The position numbers and the translations under genes were made by a program. 64,000 bases of DNA from Typha latifolia (lineage: Eukaryota; Streptophyta; Magnoliopsida; Poales; Typhaceae), in the NCBI GenBank assembly GCA_019914945.1, contig CM034109.1, forward strand, positions 7,370,479-7,434,478, written 5' to 3'. The notes beneath the pieces are model-generated. The model worked only from the letters and a program-made list of their open reading frames with translations. It did not search any database and was not told the DNA's origin. The stretch's first letter is position 1. Every line of letters starts with the position of its first letter. Below, in pieces: positions 37,101 to 50,865 of the stretch.

Positions 37101-40100
37101 GGATAACAGAAAAATTGTCAAAAATATATACATTAACTCAAAAAAAATTTCATAGAATTAGCAACTAAAAAGTATGGACCATATCTAAAAGAAACAGAAG
37201 TACCAAATGGAAGACTCAGTTTTTTATCAAGTAAATGACTTCAGGTATGTAGATATAAATCTGTTCCGAATGTGGTCAGAGAAAGAAGTCATAGTATATA
37301 AGATAACTTAATGTAATAGAGTCAAACTGTACAATAGGAGAAAGTATGTCAGGAGTGAGTCTTCACTTCGTCTTCAAAACAGGAGGATGTCAGATTACTA
37401 AGACAAGGCAATCTGAAGAGCTACTGTGCACTATAATGAATAACATCAATAATGGCAATATTTAGGATATTGTTTTTTCAGGAAAATAGAAGATTCATTT
37501 TCTAGCAGAAACTGATCAACACATTATATTGTCGTGCATTATTATAAAGCAAATAACAATAGGCCAGTGAACTTATAGCTACACACAAACAAGGTTCTAT
37601 CAGTTCTATTTCACAGTAACTTATGGAAGAGTTGTGTTGCAGGATAAACAGCGTAAGCATGCATGCTTTACACCTTCACATGGCCCTGGTTCAAATTTGC
37701 AAACAAATGGTTTCTTCACCAGACTAATGTAGTTGAAACCATTATTGTTTACTATCCTTTTTGTCTTAAAACTTTTCACAAATCACATGATGGCAAAGTC
37801 AAAATCTTGAATATGACCAAAGAACCAATATCAAGCTCTTGTAAGACCACAACTGGTAAAGTATTATGTGTTTGTGTCGAGATTCTATCAAGTAGTAAAA
37901 GCTCACAGTTTGTGCTATTGGTTCAAGGTCTAAGAGGTAATCTATATCTCCAACATAGAATAAGTGTTTGAGCTTTCCAGTTTCCACAGAATGCCAAGAG
38001 CCAAGGCAGTAAAATTTAACAAATTATTTTTCCTCAATGACAACATCAAACTTGTTTTAATCATCCAAAACATCATCTTTGCCCATTAGAATGGACATTG
38101 AAGATAAATTCATAGCAACATTAATTAGAAAGAAGTGCATAAGTCAAAACCTCAGAATATTCTGTTATGCGAATTCTCAGACTATCCAATTTGTCTTCAC
38201 TAATGGTATCCCGTAGAGTTGAGGAAAAATCTGTTTGCAGAGCAAGAATTGCACTAACAATCTCATTTCCAAACTGAGAGAAGCATCTTCTTAGTCCTTC
38301 AAGCACAAATATTTGTCTGTGATTATAAAGTAACTATAGATGATTGACAATGTAAATTTGAATTGCCAGAATCATCACATTTAACCTTTTTAAGAAACTA
38401 GCTTAAAAATAACAAGTATACCTGCAGCAAACCCCAAAGGCAAAAGGCAGACCTTTACCTGGACAACAGGAAAATAATTGATCCTTCAAACTGAATAACA
38501 CAATTATGGTCAAAAGAAGCAAGGACAACCTTAAAATTCAGTTTGACAGGATATAGGCATAGTAGTGAAAAAAAAATGATAGATTATTTATCTTAGTAAG
38601 ACCAGTTTATCATACAGTAAGATCACATGAAGAGGTGCCAGTAAATAGTAATAAAAACAAAATTTAATGGAGAAACTTTTCTTAATGAGTTTGATTTCAA
38701 AAGGAAAGTCCAGTTCATGCAGATTCAGTAATAAAGTTTATTATGTACCTTCTTAAGAATGTCAAAATGGTCATTTTCACAGTACGTTGCCGCACATTCT
38801 GAAGACTTTGTGTTGTCAGATATCCAATGTAGAAGCGCTTCACATATTTGTTTCTCACTATGTACAAGCAACAAAATAAAGTAATAAACATACTGACAAC
38901 ATTAAATAAATGAATACCAGAGGAAAGCAAGACACTAACCTATCCACTGTCAACTGAGGGTGTTCCATGCAGGAATACAGCAAATCATATGGAACTTTAG
39001 TAAATGAGCTGCATGACACCACCCAAACCTGTGCATTCCATACATTTAAGTTAACTTCTTGTTTGCTAATTATAAACTACCAACCGTCATAAAGGGACGC
39101 TATTTTAAAAGATCTAAATTGTCTCATATCATGCTGTAGTTACATTTCAGTCTTTTGGTTCAAGAATAAGTTCAGTGGGACTAGAATAGGTATCCTATGA
39201 CCATTTAAAAATAAAGCTGTTAGGATTGATAGTGCAATAAGTGATAGCACCATTTGGTCAATTTGGGATAAGTGTCAAACATAAAAAATTACCTACATGA
39301 ATTCTTATTTGGCCGATTTGGTTGAATTAGAAATGTTGGTCTGAAGGAATATGCATTGTTCTACAAAAGGTTCAAAAAGTTAAATGCAGATAAGCTTCCA
39401 GTTCCATTCCCAAACAAGAAGGCAAATTGTATGTCCAGCAATCCAGAAAACATTAAGAAATAACTACCTTCATGACACAGAAGAAATATGAGTCTCTGTT
39501 AAGCAAGAAAAAAGAATACAATGCCCCCTAAATTATTAGAATACACCAACTGCTACCATAGAAGAGGATGCTTCCAACCACTCACACACTCAAACTCTCG
39601 ATATTGGAAATGACTAATGAAGCACATTTTCCACTGTACCCTCTTATTGCAAGAAGGGAACAGAATAACTTTGACATAGTGCAAGCAATGACATATTTAT
39701 AACTCAAAAGTTTGTACCTACAAAGTTCCGTGCAAGATAGTCTTTGCATAACTCTTGAACAAAAGCAACCCCTGCAATCATATCTCATTTCAAGAATCAT
39801 TATGGAACCTCAATGTAGCTGCCCAACAAAGATTAATCATAACAGACTGTTATGAGGCCTATGATGTGAAGACATGAGAATCAATCTTAAATCTCACCTT
39901 GCTCCAAAGCAAAGTTCCAGAATTCAATTATGGTGTCCAATGACAACTGTTGACAAGAAAGATTTCTCTCTGAGCTGATTTTAATGAACCAACTTTCACA
40001 CACCAATAAAAGGCCCTCCACACCAAAAAACAGTGCACCCTGAAAAGTAATCAATACATCATACTTTTAAAGTGCCTTAAAAACCAAGACTGTGAAAAGA

Positions 40101-41700
40101 AGATCACAATTTTGAGCAAATTGACTGTATGAATTAAACAGGAATATTTAGCAGAAAAGAACATCAAAAAATGCAATAAAAAGCCTTATTAAAACGTTCA
40201 CCTCCAAGAGCAAGAGGAAGTTTTCAGGTCTAACTTTTAGTGAACAGCCAAATATAAACTGCAGGACATTTACAATAGCTTCTAGGTTCCACTGGATCAA
40301 CACATGGTTAAGACTTGATTCACTGCAGAGGAAGGATATCAAATGAAATAATCATATCATTATGTAGGATAAATACAGAGAAATGGTTTTTTTCAGGTTT
40401 TTTGCAGTATATCCTTCTAGAACCTTATTTACATGTATAACCTGAAAAGGCTTTTTCTCTGCCTTTTTTTTTTTCTGTGCGGATACCCCACAAAGCCGAT
40501 CAACAGTAAAAATATGAACTATTTAAAATTTTAAAAGAAAAAGTATTATCTGAAATTTGTTTACATATATAGCTCTCTGCTAATGGTATTTTTCTTCTTC
40601 CAGTAACAAATTTTAATTCATTTTATAATTGACAAATTCATAACCAAACAAAGTTATTCATGATGTATTGCTCTAGTTTGTCATGTATGAGCTATGGCAC
40701 AATGTTCAATGAAGATGAATATAAAAATAAGCTAATTCTATCCAGTTATTCAACAGGATGAATAGTGCCGACGAGCAATGTGTTTGAACGAATGAACTAT
40801 GCTTCGAACGAGCGAACAGTGTGTTCGAACAAACTTTGAATGTTTGAAGTACGTTCAAACGCCCAAGGGTTTCACGCCAATCTCAATTAATTCTTGACAT
40901 ATTTAGGATGAATTGCTTCTCTTTTTGGATTGATAAAAGGGAAGGGACATTTGAGGGTTGAGTGACGACTCCCGAAGATAAGATACAATGCACTTTGGTG
41001 AAGATTGAGAGTTGAAGAACGGAAGTGTAACTTCTTCGTATTGGATCGTGGTGGAGTCTACTACTTTGGACTTTGAAGACTATGTTTGCTACTACCTTAA
41101 GGATCATATAGACAGGTTTTTAACCTCGAGGGTCAAGATATTGGATGCCAAGTACAGAAAGTGGTGCATTAACAGAGAATCAAGCAAATCACCTCAGAGA
41201 AGATTGTGAGTAACAATGAAAAATTTGTAAGTATTTTACAATCGTTGATTATCATAATACTTGGTTTGATTCCAAAAGAAGGGATCTATAGTTTTTTACC
41301 CTTTATTGATAAGGGTTTTTCCATGTTAAAATTTCTTGTATTTGCATATTGCATTTGCATATCATATTTGAATTTTACTTGACAGTTTTAATTCGAAAAA
41401 CATCTTCTAGATGGTTTATAAAATTTCAGCATCCATAAAAGACCAAGGGTTATGAGGGATATACACGCAAATACAAAATCTAGAAGGACATATATGCAAA
41501 TAGGCGACTTCGAGGGCTTTACATTATAAAAAAAAACATTGAATTTGCTCCACAATTACATGGCATTTATCTGAAACTTTATGTGCAAAGAATTAGATAA
41601 TACCTGAAACTTCCGCAGAGAAGAGCACGGAAGTATGAAGAGCACTGGATGAGCCTGAGCAATGAAAGGACCTCAATTGAGATAATAGAAATATCGAACA

Positions 41701-41738
<38 letters not shown>

Positions 41739-41934
41739 AAGCTTGCCTGCTTCGGTTAGCTCGAACTGTGATTGAGGAAGACCGAAGGATTAGAGGGAGA
41801 TTCCAGCGTTCGATCTCTGAGGTGGAAATCAAGATCTCTTCCTTTGGGAGTTCGTCGTGGAGAAGAGTCGGATTGGTTAGCTCGAGAACGATCGTCTCCT
41901 CATCGTCGATGGAGGAAATGGAAGTGGAAGCCAT
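31117..41934 (-). CDS. FBL11: BTB/POZ and leucine-rich-repeat protein FBL11
   Basis: Nineteen exons: 41934-41747, 41654-41604, 40322-40202, 40039-39898, 39771-39722, 39028-38940, 38857-38749, 38458-38422, 38296-38151, 37098-36537, 36257-35979, 35703-35558, 34592-34251, 34168-33925, 33815-33760, 33053-32973, 31572-31528, 31428-31360, 31287-31117. They total 2928 nt, 975 aa; Arabidopsis FBL11 is about 940 by my recollection. Residues about 40-150 form a BTB fold (ITVRANRSRLIQCSSYFRAL), then a BACK-like helical region to about 310. Leucine-rich repeats follow to the C-terminus: VDISRCPKLHF, YINIKGCTLLTDVGI, CLKATGCKNLHQI, LELSLSGCKLL-type units. BTB-LRR proteins are expected to be CUL3 ubiquitin-ligase adaptors, but FBL11's substrate is unknown to me. 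The first intron uses a GC donor; all others are GT-AG. It lies head to head with HDA9. Exon 9's acceptor (TGAAG|GA) is chosen by phase. Confidence 0.9.
40400..41560. other. Probable transposon remains in FBL11 intron 2
   Basis: Intron 2 is 1281 bp, the largest in the 5' half of the gene. Near its two ends TATATCCTTCTAGAACCTTATTT (about 40409-40431) and, inverted, GGACATATATGCAAATA with TCTAGAAGG (about 41479-41505) resemble each other. At 40790-40870 repeated TTCGAAC motifs recall the 53-bp array of the LTR at 18593-18800. This suggests an inserted element, but I cannot define ends or a target duplication. Confidence 0.3.
41704..41736. repeat. (TA)n microsatellite in FBL11 intron 1
   Basis: About 16 TA repeats starting 9 bases after the GC splice donor; intron 1 is only 92 bp, so the repeat makes up a third of it. 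Confidence 0.95.
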
Positions 41935-42203
41935 GGCGGCTTGCGCTAGAATAGTCCAATAGTCCGTCCCTCATCCATATTTGGAGAAAGAAACTGGATG
42001 CGGATTTGGTTTTGAGACTTTCTCGTACCCGACCCGTTTTGCATCCTGAGTCGGAACTCGAGAAGTTTTAGAAACTTAGAACTAATCTGAATAAGCTTGA
42101 TCGAGTCGAATGCCAAGCCGAGCTCGAGTGGCTTGGTTATATTTTGGCGGTGCTGCTATTTTATATATCCAACGGCGAAATTCTCGCTGTTCGCCTTCTC
42201 AAG
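41935..42203. promoter_or_regulatory. Compact divergent promoter between FBL11 and HDA9
   Basis: Only 269 bp separate the two start codons, and the leaders of both genes must fit inside. No standard TATA box sits in the expected place for either gene; a TTATATTTT lies at 42137-42145, about 60 bp before the HDA9 start. The sequence is therefore likely a bidirectional promoter, inferred from spacing. Confidence 0.6.
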
Positions 42204-45200
42204 ATGCCGCCCAAAGAGAGGATAGCCTACTTCTACGACGGTAACTCTCCTTCCTCCTCCACCTCAAAGGTTTCTTTCTTCTTTCCCCTTCTTTTGGGTA
42301 CAAATCAAACCCTAATCGCTTCATCTGCTCGGAGGCATCCAGCGCAGGTGGTGTTATTTTTAACGTTTTTGTTTTGTTAAATTGGAAGCTGGAGTCGGGA
42401 TTAATAAAGATCGATGGGCCTCCTCTTTCTTCTTTAACTTTTTAATCTTTTTGAGATATTTTGGAAGATTAAGAGGTTTCAGCTAAGTCGAATTGCAGAT
42501 AGCACAAACCAAAAGAAAGAAAAACCTAAAGATAGCTTCATGGTGATGTACTGATAGCTGCAAATATCTTGATTTCTGTAAAATTGAAAGTTTGTCATTG
42601 AAGCATGATAAGCAGGCCATAGCCCTCGTTTCATTGAGACTTAAAAACAGAATTAATCTCGAATGAGATTAATCCACAAGTCTGTCAGACCCCACTATCA
42701 GGAATCCTACTAACAGCTAAACAACAACCAGCTATAGCACCAACAAAATAGCAACACTAGAACAACTACAAAGACATACACAAACAATCACAAACACAGA
42801 TTCCACTCTTGGTGATACAACACCATAACAAAAAAAGATAACCACATAGAAAGAAAAGCAATTTAATCCCGTTGCTTCCATCTTCAGTCTAAATCCACTG
42901 GGTTCACTGCCGCATCTCCATGCATTATTAAAATTGTCATTGAAGCATATGAGAAATACTAGAGGAAGACGACAAATCTGAGTATGTCTGTTGTCGCTTT
43001 TGCCAGTTAAATAAAAGAAAGCCTTATCAGGACGTTTGTATAGATTAAAAATTTCATATATTTAGTAGTGCTACCTAATCGATTCTATATGCATTACTAA
43101 ATGTGAACCAGAATGGTATTTGGTGATAGTTCAGATTATATTGTCCCGGAATGTTCCTTTCGACCTATATAATATTTTGGTGTCATGCCTATACATCATG
43201 GCTAGGTAATTTATAGATTTGTGTGTATAATTAGTCATTTTTTATGATCTTGCAGTGTAATTCTTAAATTGAAGTTAATCTCAAAATTTTCATATTTGTT
43301 CATTTAGCTGGAACTTTTAAGGTGGTCGTTTGCAGTTCTCAAGAAAATTGTTTTTTCATTTATTAAAGTTCCTTTCCAGATTATTCAATTATAGATTAAT
43401 TATTTCCTTTCTGATAAATGTTACAGGAGATGTGGGTAATGTTTACTTCGGGCCAAATCACCCAATGAAACCACATCGTCTTTGTATGACTCATAATCTC
43501 GTGCTTTCATATGGACTTCATAACAAGATGGAGATATATGTTAGTCTTAGGTTTTTCTTCTTCTTTCTCTATATATCATGACCTTGTATTTTTCAAAATT
43601 TATGGCTTGTTTTTATAGATCTTGCATGCCTGTGCAGCGACCCCACAAGGCATATCCAGTTGAACTTGCCCAGTTCCATTCAGCAGATTATGTGGAATTT
43701 TTGCATCGGATATCTCCTAACACACAACATCTGTTTGGAAGTGAATTAACTAGATGTATGGTCAATTATATGTCTATATATAGATATAAATATATTTTGT
43801 TTTGTACTTTTAATTCACAAATTTTCTTGTCATTCTTGTACTTCTTTATACCTGGCAATGTTATTCTCTTGTCCTCCAGATAATCTTGGAGAAGACTGCC
43901 CTGTCTTTGATAATCTGTTCGAGTTCTGTCAAATGTATGCTGGTGGAACAATAGGTAACATTTACTAGATGGGATTGCTATCTAGTTGCATTAAATTTGT
44001 CTAAATCATATTTAGTGTTGTAGATGCTGCAAGAAGATTGAATCATCAACTCTGTGATATTGCTATAAACTGGGCTGGTGGTTTACACCACGCAAAGAAG
44101 TCTGAGGCATCTGGATTTTGCTATATCAATGACTTGGTCTTAGGAATACTAGAGCTTCTCAAGTACCATGCCAGAGTTCTCTATATCGATATAGATGTTC
44201 ATCATGGAGATGGGGTCGAAGAAGCTTTTTATTTCACGGACAGGTTTGATCTTTGATGTTGATCTAATTTTGAACTTCATCTATAGATGTTTCAAATATA
44301 TGCAACTCCTGTTTGAAGCAATCCACTCATGTTCATTTTCTTAAGAAATGCAGGATGCTTTGATGTATCCTGATAGATGATCCTGAAATTGAAGATTAAT
44401 GTTTGTGTTAAACAGGGTGATGACTGTAAGTTTCCACAAGTTTGGCGATATGTTCTTTCCTGGAACAGGCGATGTTAAGGTGACTCCTTTTTTTCCTTTT
44501 GAGTATTGACAGTGTTACTTCTATAAACTGAGGCTGCTTTTGAGCCTAAAGTACGTATTTCTGTTTTTTGTAGTTTGTGCGACTTCCCTCGCCAGTCTTT
44601 TTGTCTAATCTAACAATAAGTAGATTTGGATCTCTTATCCATTTCGTGTTACTTGTTTTCTTTAGAAAATCGATGACTTCATTGTATTGGTTTTCTAATG
44701 TTATTTCCTTTAGATGATTTCCTGCTATAGAACAATAACCATCATTATTGCTCAGACATCTTTTAAATTCATGTAATTTCTCTTGCCATCTTTTACAATA
44801 CGACTATGTTTTGATGGAAATTGGCATAATGCAATATGAAATTGGGCAACCAAATTATGACTTTGTAAACCCGGGCAGGTAGTCTAATGTGGCCGCCAAT
44901 CCACATCTCAATTACCTCCTGCCATAATTGTGATATTTTATGATTATTTAAGGAAGCAAAAGATGTCAACAGCACAGACAACCTACCTAGCTGGTTTGAG
45001 CTTCTTGCAACTGCAATCTTTGTGTCAACCTCCACCTTGAGCCTTCTTTTTAAGAAAAAACATAGTAGTAAGGCATAAAATATCCCCTGGTAGGCCATCA
45101 GTAGCTCAATATCACAGATATGATTGCTTACTTCGCGGCGCATACCCAAGAAGACCACAATCACCTCTAGTTCCAAAACAGATTTCATTTCTTCAACACA

Positions 45201-48200
45201 TGTTGGATAATTTGGCAGTCTGTTGGTTCCACAGTCATGGGAGATTCACTAACCAGTAATTTTATATATGCTATGGCAATTCTTAACACCGGTTGTTTTA
45301 GGTCTAAAGGAATCAGGTAGGCAGGTGTATAGTTAATTGTGGTGTGATTCGAGATAAAAAGTCTTTGACATGTTTATGAGCACAGGTTTTGTTTGGTCAC
45401 GAAGATTAGGACAATGGTTTGACATGTACATGAATGCATTGCACTTAGCATTTGGAGGAGTACTAATCCAATAAAAGCACCGCTTACCTGTGAATCATAA
45501 GTTAAACTGCATGTTCTTATGCAGTAAGAAACTTCCAAGCAGTGGAGCTAAAGAAGTTGGTTTGTCAGCTTGCTTATGTTTAATGAATAGGGTGTCTGTT
45601 TGATGGTTCTAAACTTTCAATATTGCAGGGCTTCTCATCCAATTTACTTTATTTTGTTATTGTACCCAAGACCACCTTCTCTCCGTTCTTTTACCTCCAT
45701 TATTTTCATCAACTGATACAATTGGTTGTAATTTGAAGGACATTGGTGAAAGAGAAGGAAAGTATTATGCTGTTAATGTACCACTCAAAGATGGAATAGA
45801 TGATGCTAGCTTTACTCGACTTTTCAAAACAGTAAGTCATCCTGCCGCGTTATGCAATAAGTGCTCTTCAATGCTGTCTAGTCTTCATTAGTATGTTATG
45901 TTGATAACTGATTATCCTGTAAGTTTCCTCACAGCATGTTAATTATGTAGATCATTGCCAAGGTTGTTGAAACATATCTACCAGGTGTTATTGTTCTTCA
46001 ATGTGGAGCTGATTCTTTGGCTGGAGACCGCCTAGGATGTTTCAATCTCTCCATCGAAGGTACTGATTTTCTTAAGATTGGATATTTCTCTTCTTTTTTC
46101 AAAAATCTGAAGAGTTTGTTATGGATAATATAATATGCTCGAATGTTCTTTTGAAATCCAGCTTGCACACGCCACATAGATATTCAATCAAATGTAAAAA
46201 TTGTTGTTGTTTTACAGTTTTAATTTATTGTTTAGTTCCTTTAGAAATATCCTTCCATGATTTTTTTTCCTTGCATTCTAATATTTCCCTTTTTCTTATT
46301 TGACTATAGCATTTTGTGATCCTTGTAACTTTACAAAAAGAGAGTGAGAGGATGAAATCAACTTGAAAATCTTTTTTGCCATATAACTAGCAAACGGTTG
46401 CTTTATGAATCGAGTTGCATAGAGGAGAGTTCTCAGAGCTGAATCTAAGTAACTGAGGCTAAAGGATTTTTTGTTGTCGTTGGAACAACTGTTTTGTTTC
46501 ATCTTTTGTATATCTTTTACTAATTCTTATACATGCTCCATTGCCTGTTGGATGTTTGGTCATGACTCTTATTGCTATCTTGTTGGCAGGGCACTCTGAA
46601 TGTGTGAAATTTGTGAAGAAATTTAATTTGCCTCTACTGGTAAATTTGGAAAATACGTTCTTGTTCTTAACATACTTTGACATTTGAGGATCAAATGTGG
46701 TCTTCTTGTAGGTAACTGGAGGTGGAGGATACACAAAGGAAAATGTAGCTCGCTGCTGGACTGTTGAAACTGGCGTTCTATTAGACACAGAGCTCCCAAA
46801 TCGTATGTCACTGTGTGTTGAGTCTCATATTAAGTCTTGCATCTAACCTCTTAATTTTGCTACCCATGCTTTCTATATTGATAGTCAAAGTCAAAGGACA
46901 TATTTTATGATAGAGTGCTTTTGCACAAGAAGAGTAGATCAGGGAATCCTCATTGGGTCAGTGGTTTTGTCCTGTCTAACAAAGTAGAGGAATAATAGCA
47001 AGCAGATAGGTTTTACAGAAGTCAAGAGCTGTAGGGCTTTGTTTGGTTTGAGGCCAAGCCTCGAACTTGACTAGTTACTCTTATTTCTTAGTTTTAATTT
47101 TTTTTGAAGAGTAAACTTGATTAGATATGAAAAATATAAAAAATATTTAGATACTGAACCAGTTTAGAGAGGGTCTCTAAACTCAAAGCATACAAGACCT
47201 AGATATCTTGTATTTTAAAGAAGCATTGAGCATCAAGTCAGTCCCTCATTGATGAGATTGACATGATACGGTAATATAGCCTGTTTTTCTAGTGACCGGA
47301 GAATCCTAAGACTAGAATTTAATGATTTTGATTATATTGGAAGTATAATTATGATAAGTTCCACAACTAATTGCAAATCCTTTGACTTATGAGGTCAGAA
47401 TGCAGCATCTTTTCTTCTTTCTGAAGCTATAATTTGATGCAATTGAAATACAAAGATGTTAAAAAGGTAGGTACAACAGATAAATTTGCTAAATATCTAA
47501 TTATATATAAGATTATAAATAAGACACCCTCATATTCTTAATATATTTCTCATGTTGGCTTGATGATTCTTAACAAATATGTGTTTAATTCTCAAGTGAC
47601 GTAAGTTCAGGAATACATGTCAAGTTATCAACAACAATTTTCTGTCAAAGCCATTCAAGGATTAGTCTCTGAGATTCAATGTTTGTTTAACCCTATTTAG
47701 TATGTTCAAAAATCCATTTAAGCTACTGGATCCCCTTTTCCTTATTTGGTCCCTTCAGTGGATTTTGAGGTCCTCTAAGGTGTAGACTACTCTTAAAAGA
47801 AGAAAGACATAATGATAGTATAGGTTATCGATGTGATTCTATTATCAACATAGTAAGGTTTAAATGAATGATTTGGTCTTCAATCCATTAAATTATTTAA
47901 CTCTTGTGTGCTTTGTATGTACGCATATAATCACATGGGTATATGCTCTCTAAAGGTACATCCAGATGTGGGGATTTTGGGAAAGTTGGCAGCTAGGTTC
48001 CAGATATTGTTTTTTTCCCTGGGAAACCATCTCTGGAAAATCTTCATCTTGTAGGCGTGAAAATTAGTCATCCGCACTTTTGATGGGCTATTAGCCAAAC
48101 CATGGTTGTACTCATAGGCTCATAGCTAATCCTGCACTCTTGCTCTTATTATATCCTTTTCCTCTGTTTCCCCTATTGTCTAGACTCTTTAATTTGGGAA

Positions 48201-50865
48201 CTTGCTGCAGTGTATCTAATGATTCTGATCTCCTTTTTTTGTTTAAACATAAAATACCATAGATATTTGTTCTAGTCATCATGCTAATTTTTTTTAACAG
48301 ATGGGTATTTAGCTAATTATCTGCATTGAATGATGCCTGTTGCCTTGAACAGATCATGATCTGGTTTGGAATGCCTTTATGTGTCTTTCCTTCATGGGCT
48401 TCCTTTCAGGATGACTGATCTGGTACACCAAATATGTTGTTAGTTGTTCCCAAGTCTGGATAGAAGGGTAAATCTTGAAAGAACATACTGGTTGTCAAAA
48501 GAACAAAAAAAGGAATTTATCTGGATACAAAGTTATCAATCAAGATGATAAAAGAGTCAAAAGAATCAGTATGGTGGCTGTCCATCTTTTTTGCAGATTT
48601 AAGCAGAATAGGCATGCACAAGATTTTATGACTGTATATAAGCATTTAGGATTACTGACCTACTTGTTTGGATTTTACCCAACCATGGAAAAATAATTCT
48701 AATGCAGGCTTTTAAATGTTGTTACTTGCAGAAATTCCGGACAATGAATATATAAAATATTTTGCCCCAGATTGTAATTTGAAGATCAAGAATGGCAATA
48801 TGGTAAGCAGATTTTTATAGTAAGCTTTCTGATCCAGTACTGATTTTCTAGTGTCATAAAAATATTGCACATCCGTATTATATCTCTTTTCCAAGATAAT
48901 TATGAACATTGTTGCTTATCATGATACAAGTTATTTAGTTGGATGCCAGTCATTTTTATTTGAATTTTCAACTCCGCATATCAAGTCATCTTGTCAACCT
49001 CCAACTTAGCAAATCTTTGGCCATTTCTCAAGTAGAGCTTCCTTCATAAAGATATCTTAAGATGTTGACATCTTGTAACTGCTGTTTATTTTGTTGGAGC
49101 AGGAGAACTTGAATAGCAAGTCATATCTTAGCACAATCAAGATGCAAGTTCTGGAAAGTCTGCGGTGCATACAGCATGCTCCCGGAGTTCAGATGCAAGA
49201 GGTGAGTATTTAGCGACTGATCTTTTAGTTATTTTTCCTCTCCTGTTCTAGTTTTCCTTTTTATTCTTTTTAGCATTTTCATGCAAGAGGCGAAGTATGT
49301 ATCAGCATTTTCAGAAGTCCAAAGGCGCTGCTAACCTGAATGACATAGTTCCTCCTTTTTATGCCGCTTTAATCCTACTCACGTTATATTAGTTTTTCTT
49401 CTCCTTTTATTTGTACAGTCTCTTCAAAGTCGATAGTATTGTTGATTGGTCTATGCTGTTTTTTTCTCTCATGTTTCTGTGAAGGCATCAGAAATTCAGA
49501 ATATGCCCTCTCTATGATAATCTGCAATGGAACTTGATTCCTTTAAACTATTACTAAAAATTGCATTCCCTAGTGCAGAAGGCAATGGCTACACAGGATC
49601 TGAGAAAGGAGAATTACCACCTGATAATGGGATTTGGATTTTCTGTAATTCTTTTTTATTGTTAGTATCTAGGGATGTCGGATGTCGTTAGGATCTAATG
49701 ATTTTTTACATAGGAGAGATCCAGTACCTTAGATAGTCATCACATGTGAGAAGGGTGAAAACACTTTTAGATGCCTGTGAGAGACTTTCTATTTTAGCAG
49801 TATCACAAGAATGTGTTTGAAGGAAATTTACAGGTCAGATTTAGTTCAATGTGTACAAGGGAAATAGACATTAATAAATGTTTGCCACACACATACCTCT
49901 AGAGAAAGGAAAAAGGAAAAACTGAAAAAAGTTTTGCTTGAGACAAAGCGTTAAATCAACTCAAGAAAAATGCAGACAGATTTATCTGAATTGTGTATCT
50001 TTATCCTTAAACTGTATTTCTCAATTTTCTCCACAAAATTCATTCCCTTATATAACTGCCTGTTACTGCATCTCCTAGTGCTCAATGATTGCTCTCTTAG
50101 TTATTAGTAATTCCACCATGGGGCTCTGTATTTACCTGTACAACTCCAAACTGAATTAATTTAAGATACAGTAGGACTCAATTTCGGGGTCTATAGGAAG
50201 ATCAAAATGTAATGGACAAGAAATCTTATGGTTTTTGCAGGTTCCGCCAGATTTCTATATCCCAGACTTTGATGAAGATGAGCAGAACCCTGATGAACGT
50301 ATTGATCGTAAGTGGAGTACATTTAGAATATCTTTCTCTTTGAGGAGCATTATTTCTTCATTCTATTTTGTTTCTGCATGAGATGTTCAAACACTGAGCT
50401 CTTAATCTCTCTGGGAAGCTGACATGAGAACACAAAAGGAAAAAAATCTGAATGATCTCACTGGGAAAGCGACATCTTCTTAGATGTTTGTCTTTATATG
50501 AACTACTGCTTTTCTCATCTTCCATTCTTAAATGGAATATGCATATTATGTCTATAGTCAATTTGAACATTGTTTATCATTTGATATGTATCATATTGCC
50601 CACAAACTAAATTCGTAAGCTTTAAATTTTTGTTCCAGAATTTGTGTTTTACCTTTTTGAATTTTTCTCATAAATGTTAACCTTTTGGAGTTAACCTTGG
50701 AGTATTTCTCATTGAAGCTAATGAACTTGCATCATCATTATCCTGACTTCCAAAGTTTCCTTGAACATGTACTCAGAGCATATGCAAGACAAGCAAATTC
50801 AGCGAGATGATGAGTATTATGAAGGGGACAATGACAATGATCACAACATTGAGGATGACCTGTAA
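42204..50865 (+). CDS. HDA9: Class I (RPD3-type) histone deacetylase, HDA9 orthologue
   Basis: Zinc-dependent lysine deacetylase of the nucleus, removing acetyl groups from histones. Fourteen exons: 42204-42240, 43427-43539, 43638-43755, 43880-43954, 44024-44243, 44416-44479, 45739-45831, 45951-46059, 46590-46639, 46712-46802, 48732-48802, 49103-49201, 50241-50307, 50777-50865. They total 1296 nt, 431 aa (Arabidopsis HDA9: 426). The N-terminus is [20 protein letters not shown]. Catalytic features are all present: [44 protein letters not shown] (zinc Asp and His), [14 protein letters not shown] (zinc Asp) and [15 protein letters not shown] (transition-state Tyr). The tail [21 protein letters not shown]...[17 protein letters not shown] is the acidic HDA9-type end that separates it from HDA6/HDA19. 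All introns are GT-AG. The frame is open upstream of 42204 but has no other ATG. Intron 10 (1.9 kb) carries a MITE. Confidence 0.96.
47037..47205. mobile_element. GTTTGG-type MITE fragment in HDA9 intron 10
   Basis: GGGCTTTGTTTGGTTTGAGG, then CTCGAACTTGACTAG, CTTAGTTTTAATTTTTTTTG and AGAGTAAACTTGATTAGATA, match the complement of 21590-21727 closely. It is the same family as the element at 21341-21765, in reverse orientation. The far end is unclear. Confidence 0.6.

Noticed and set aside
42144..42203. In-frame N-terminal extension of HDA9
   Set aside because: The extension begins with TTG, not ATG, and HDA9 relatives start close to the ATG at 42204.
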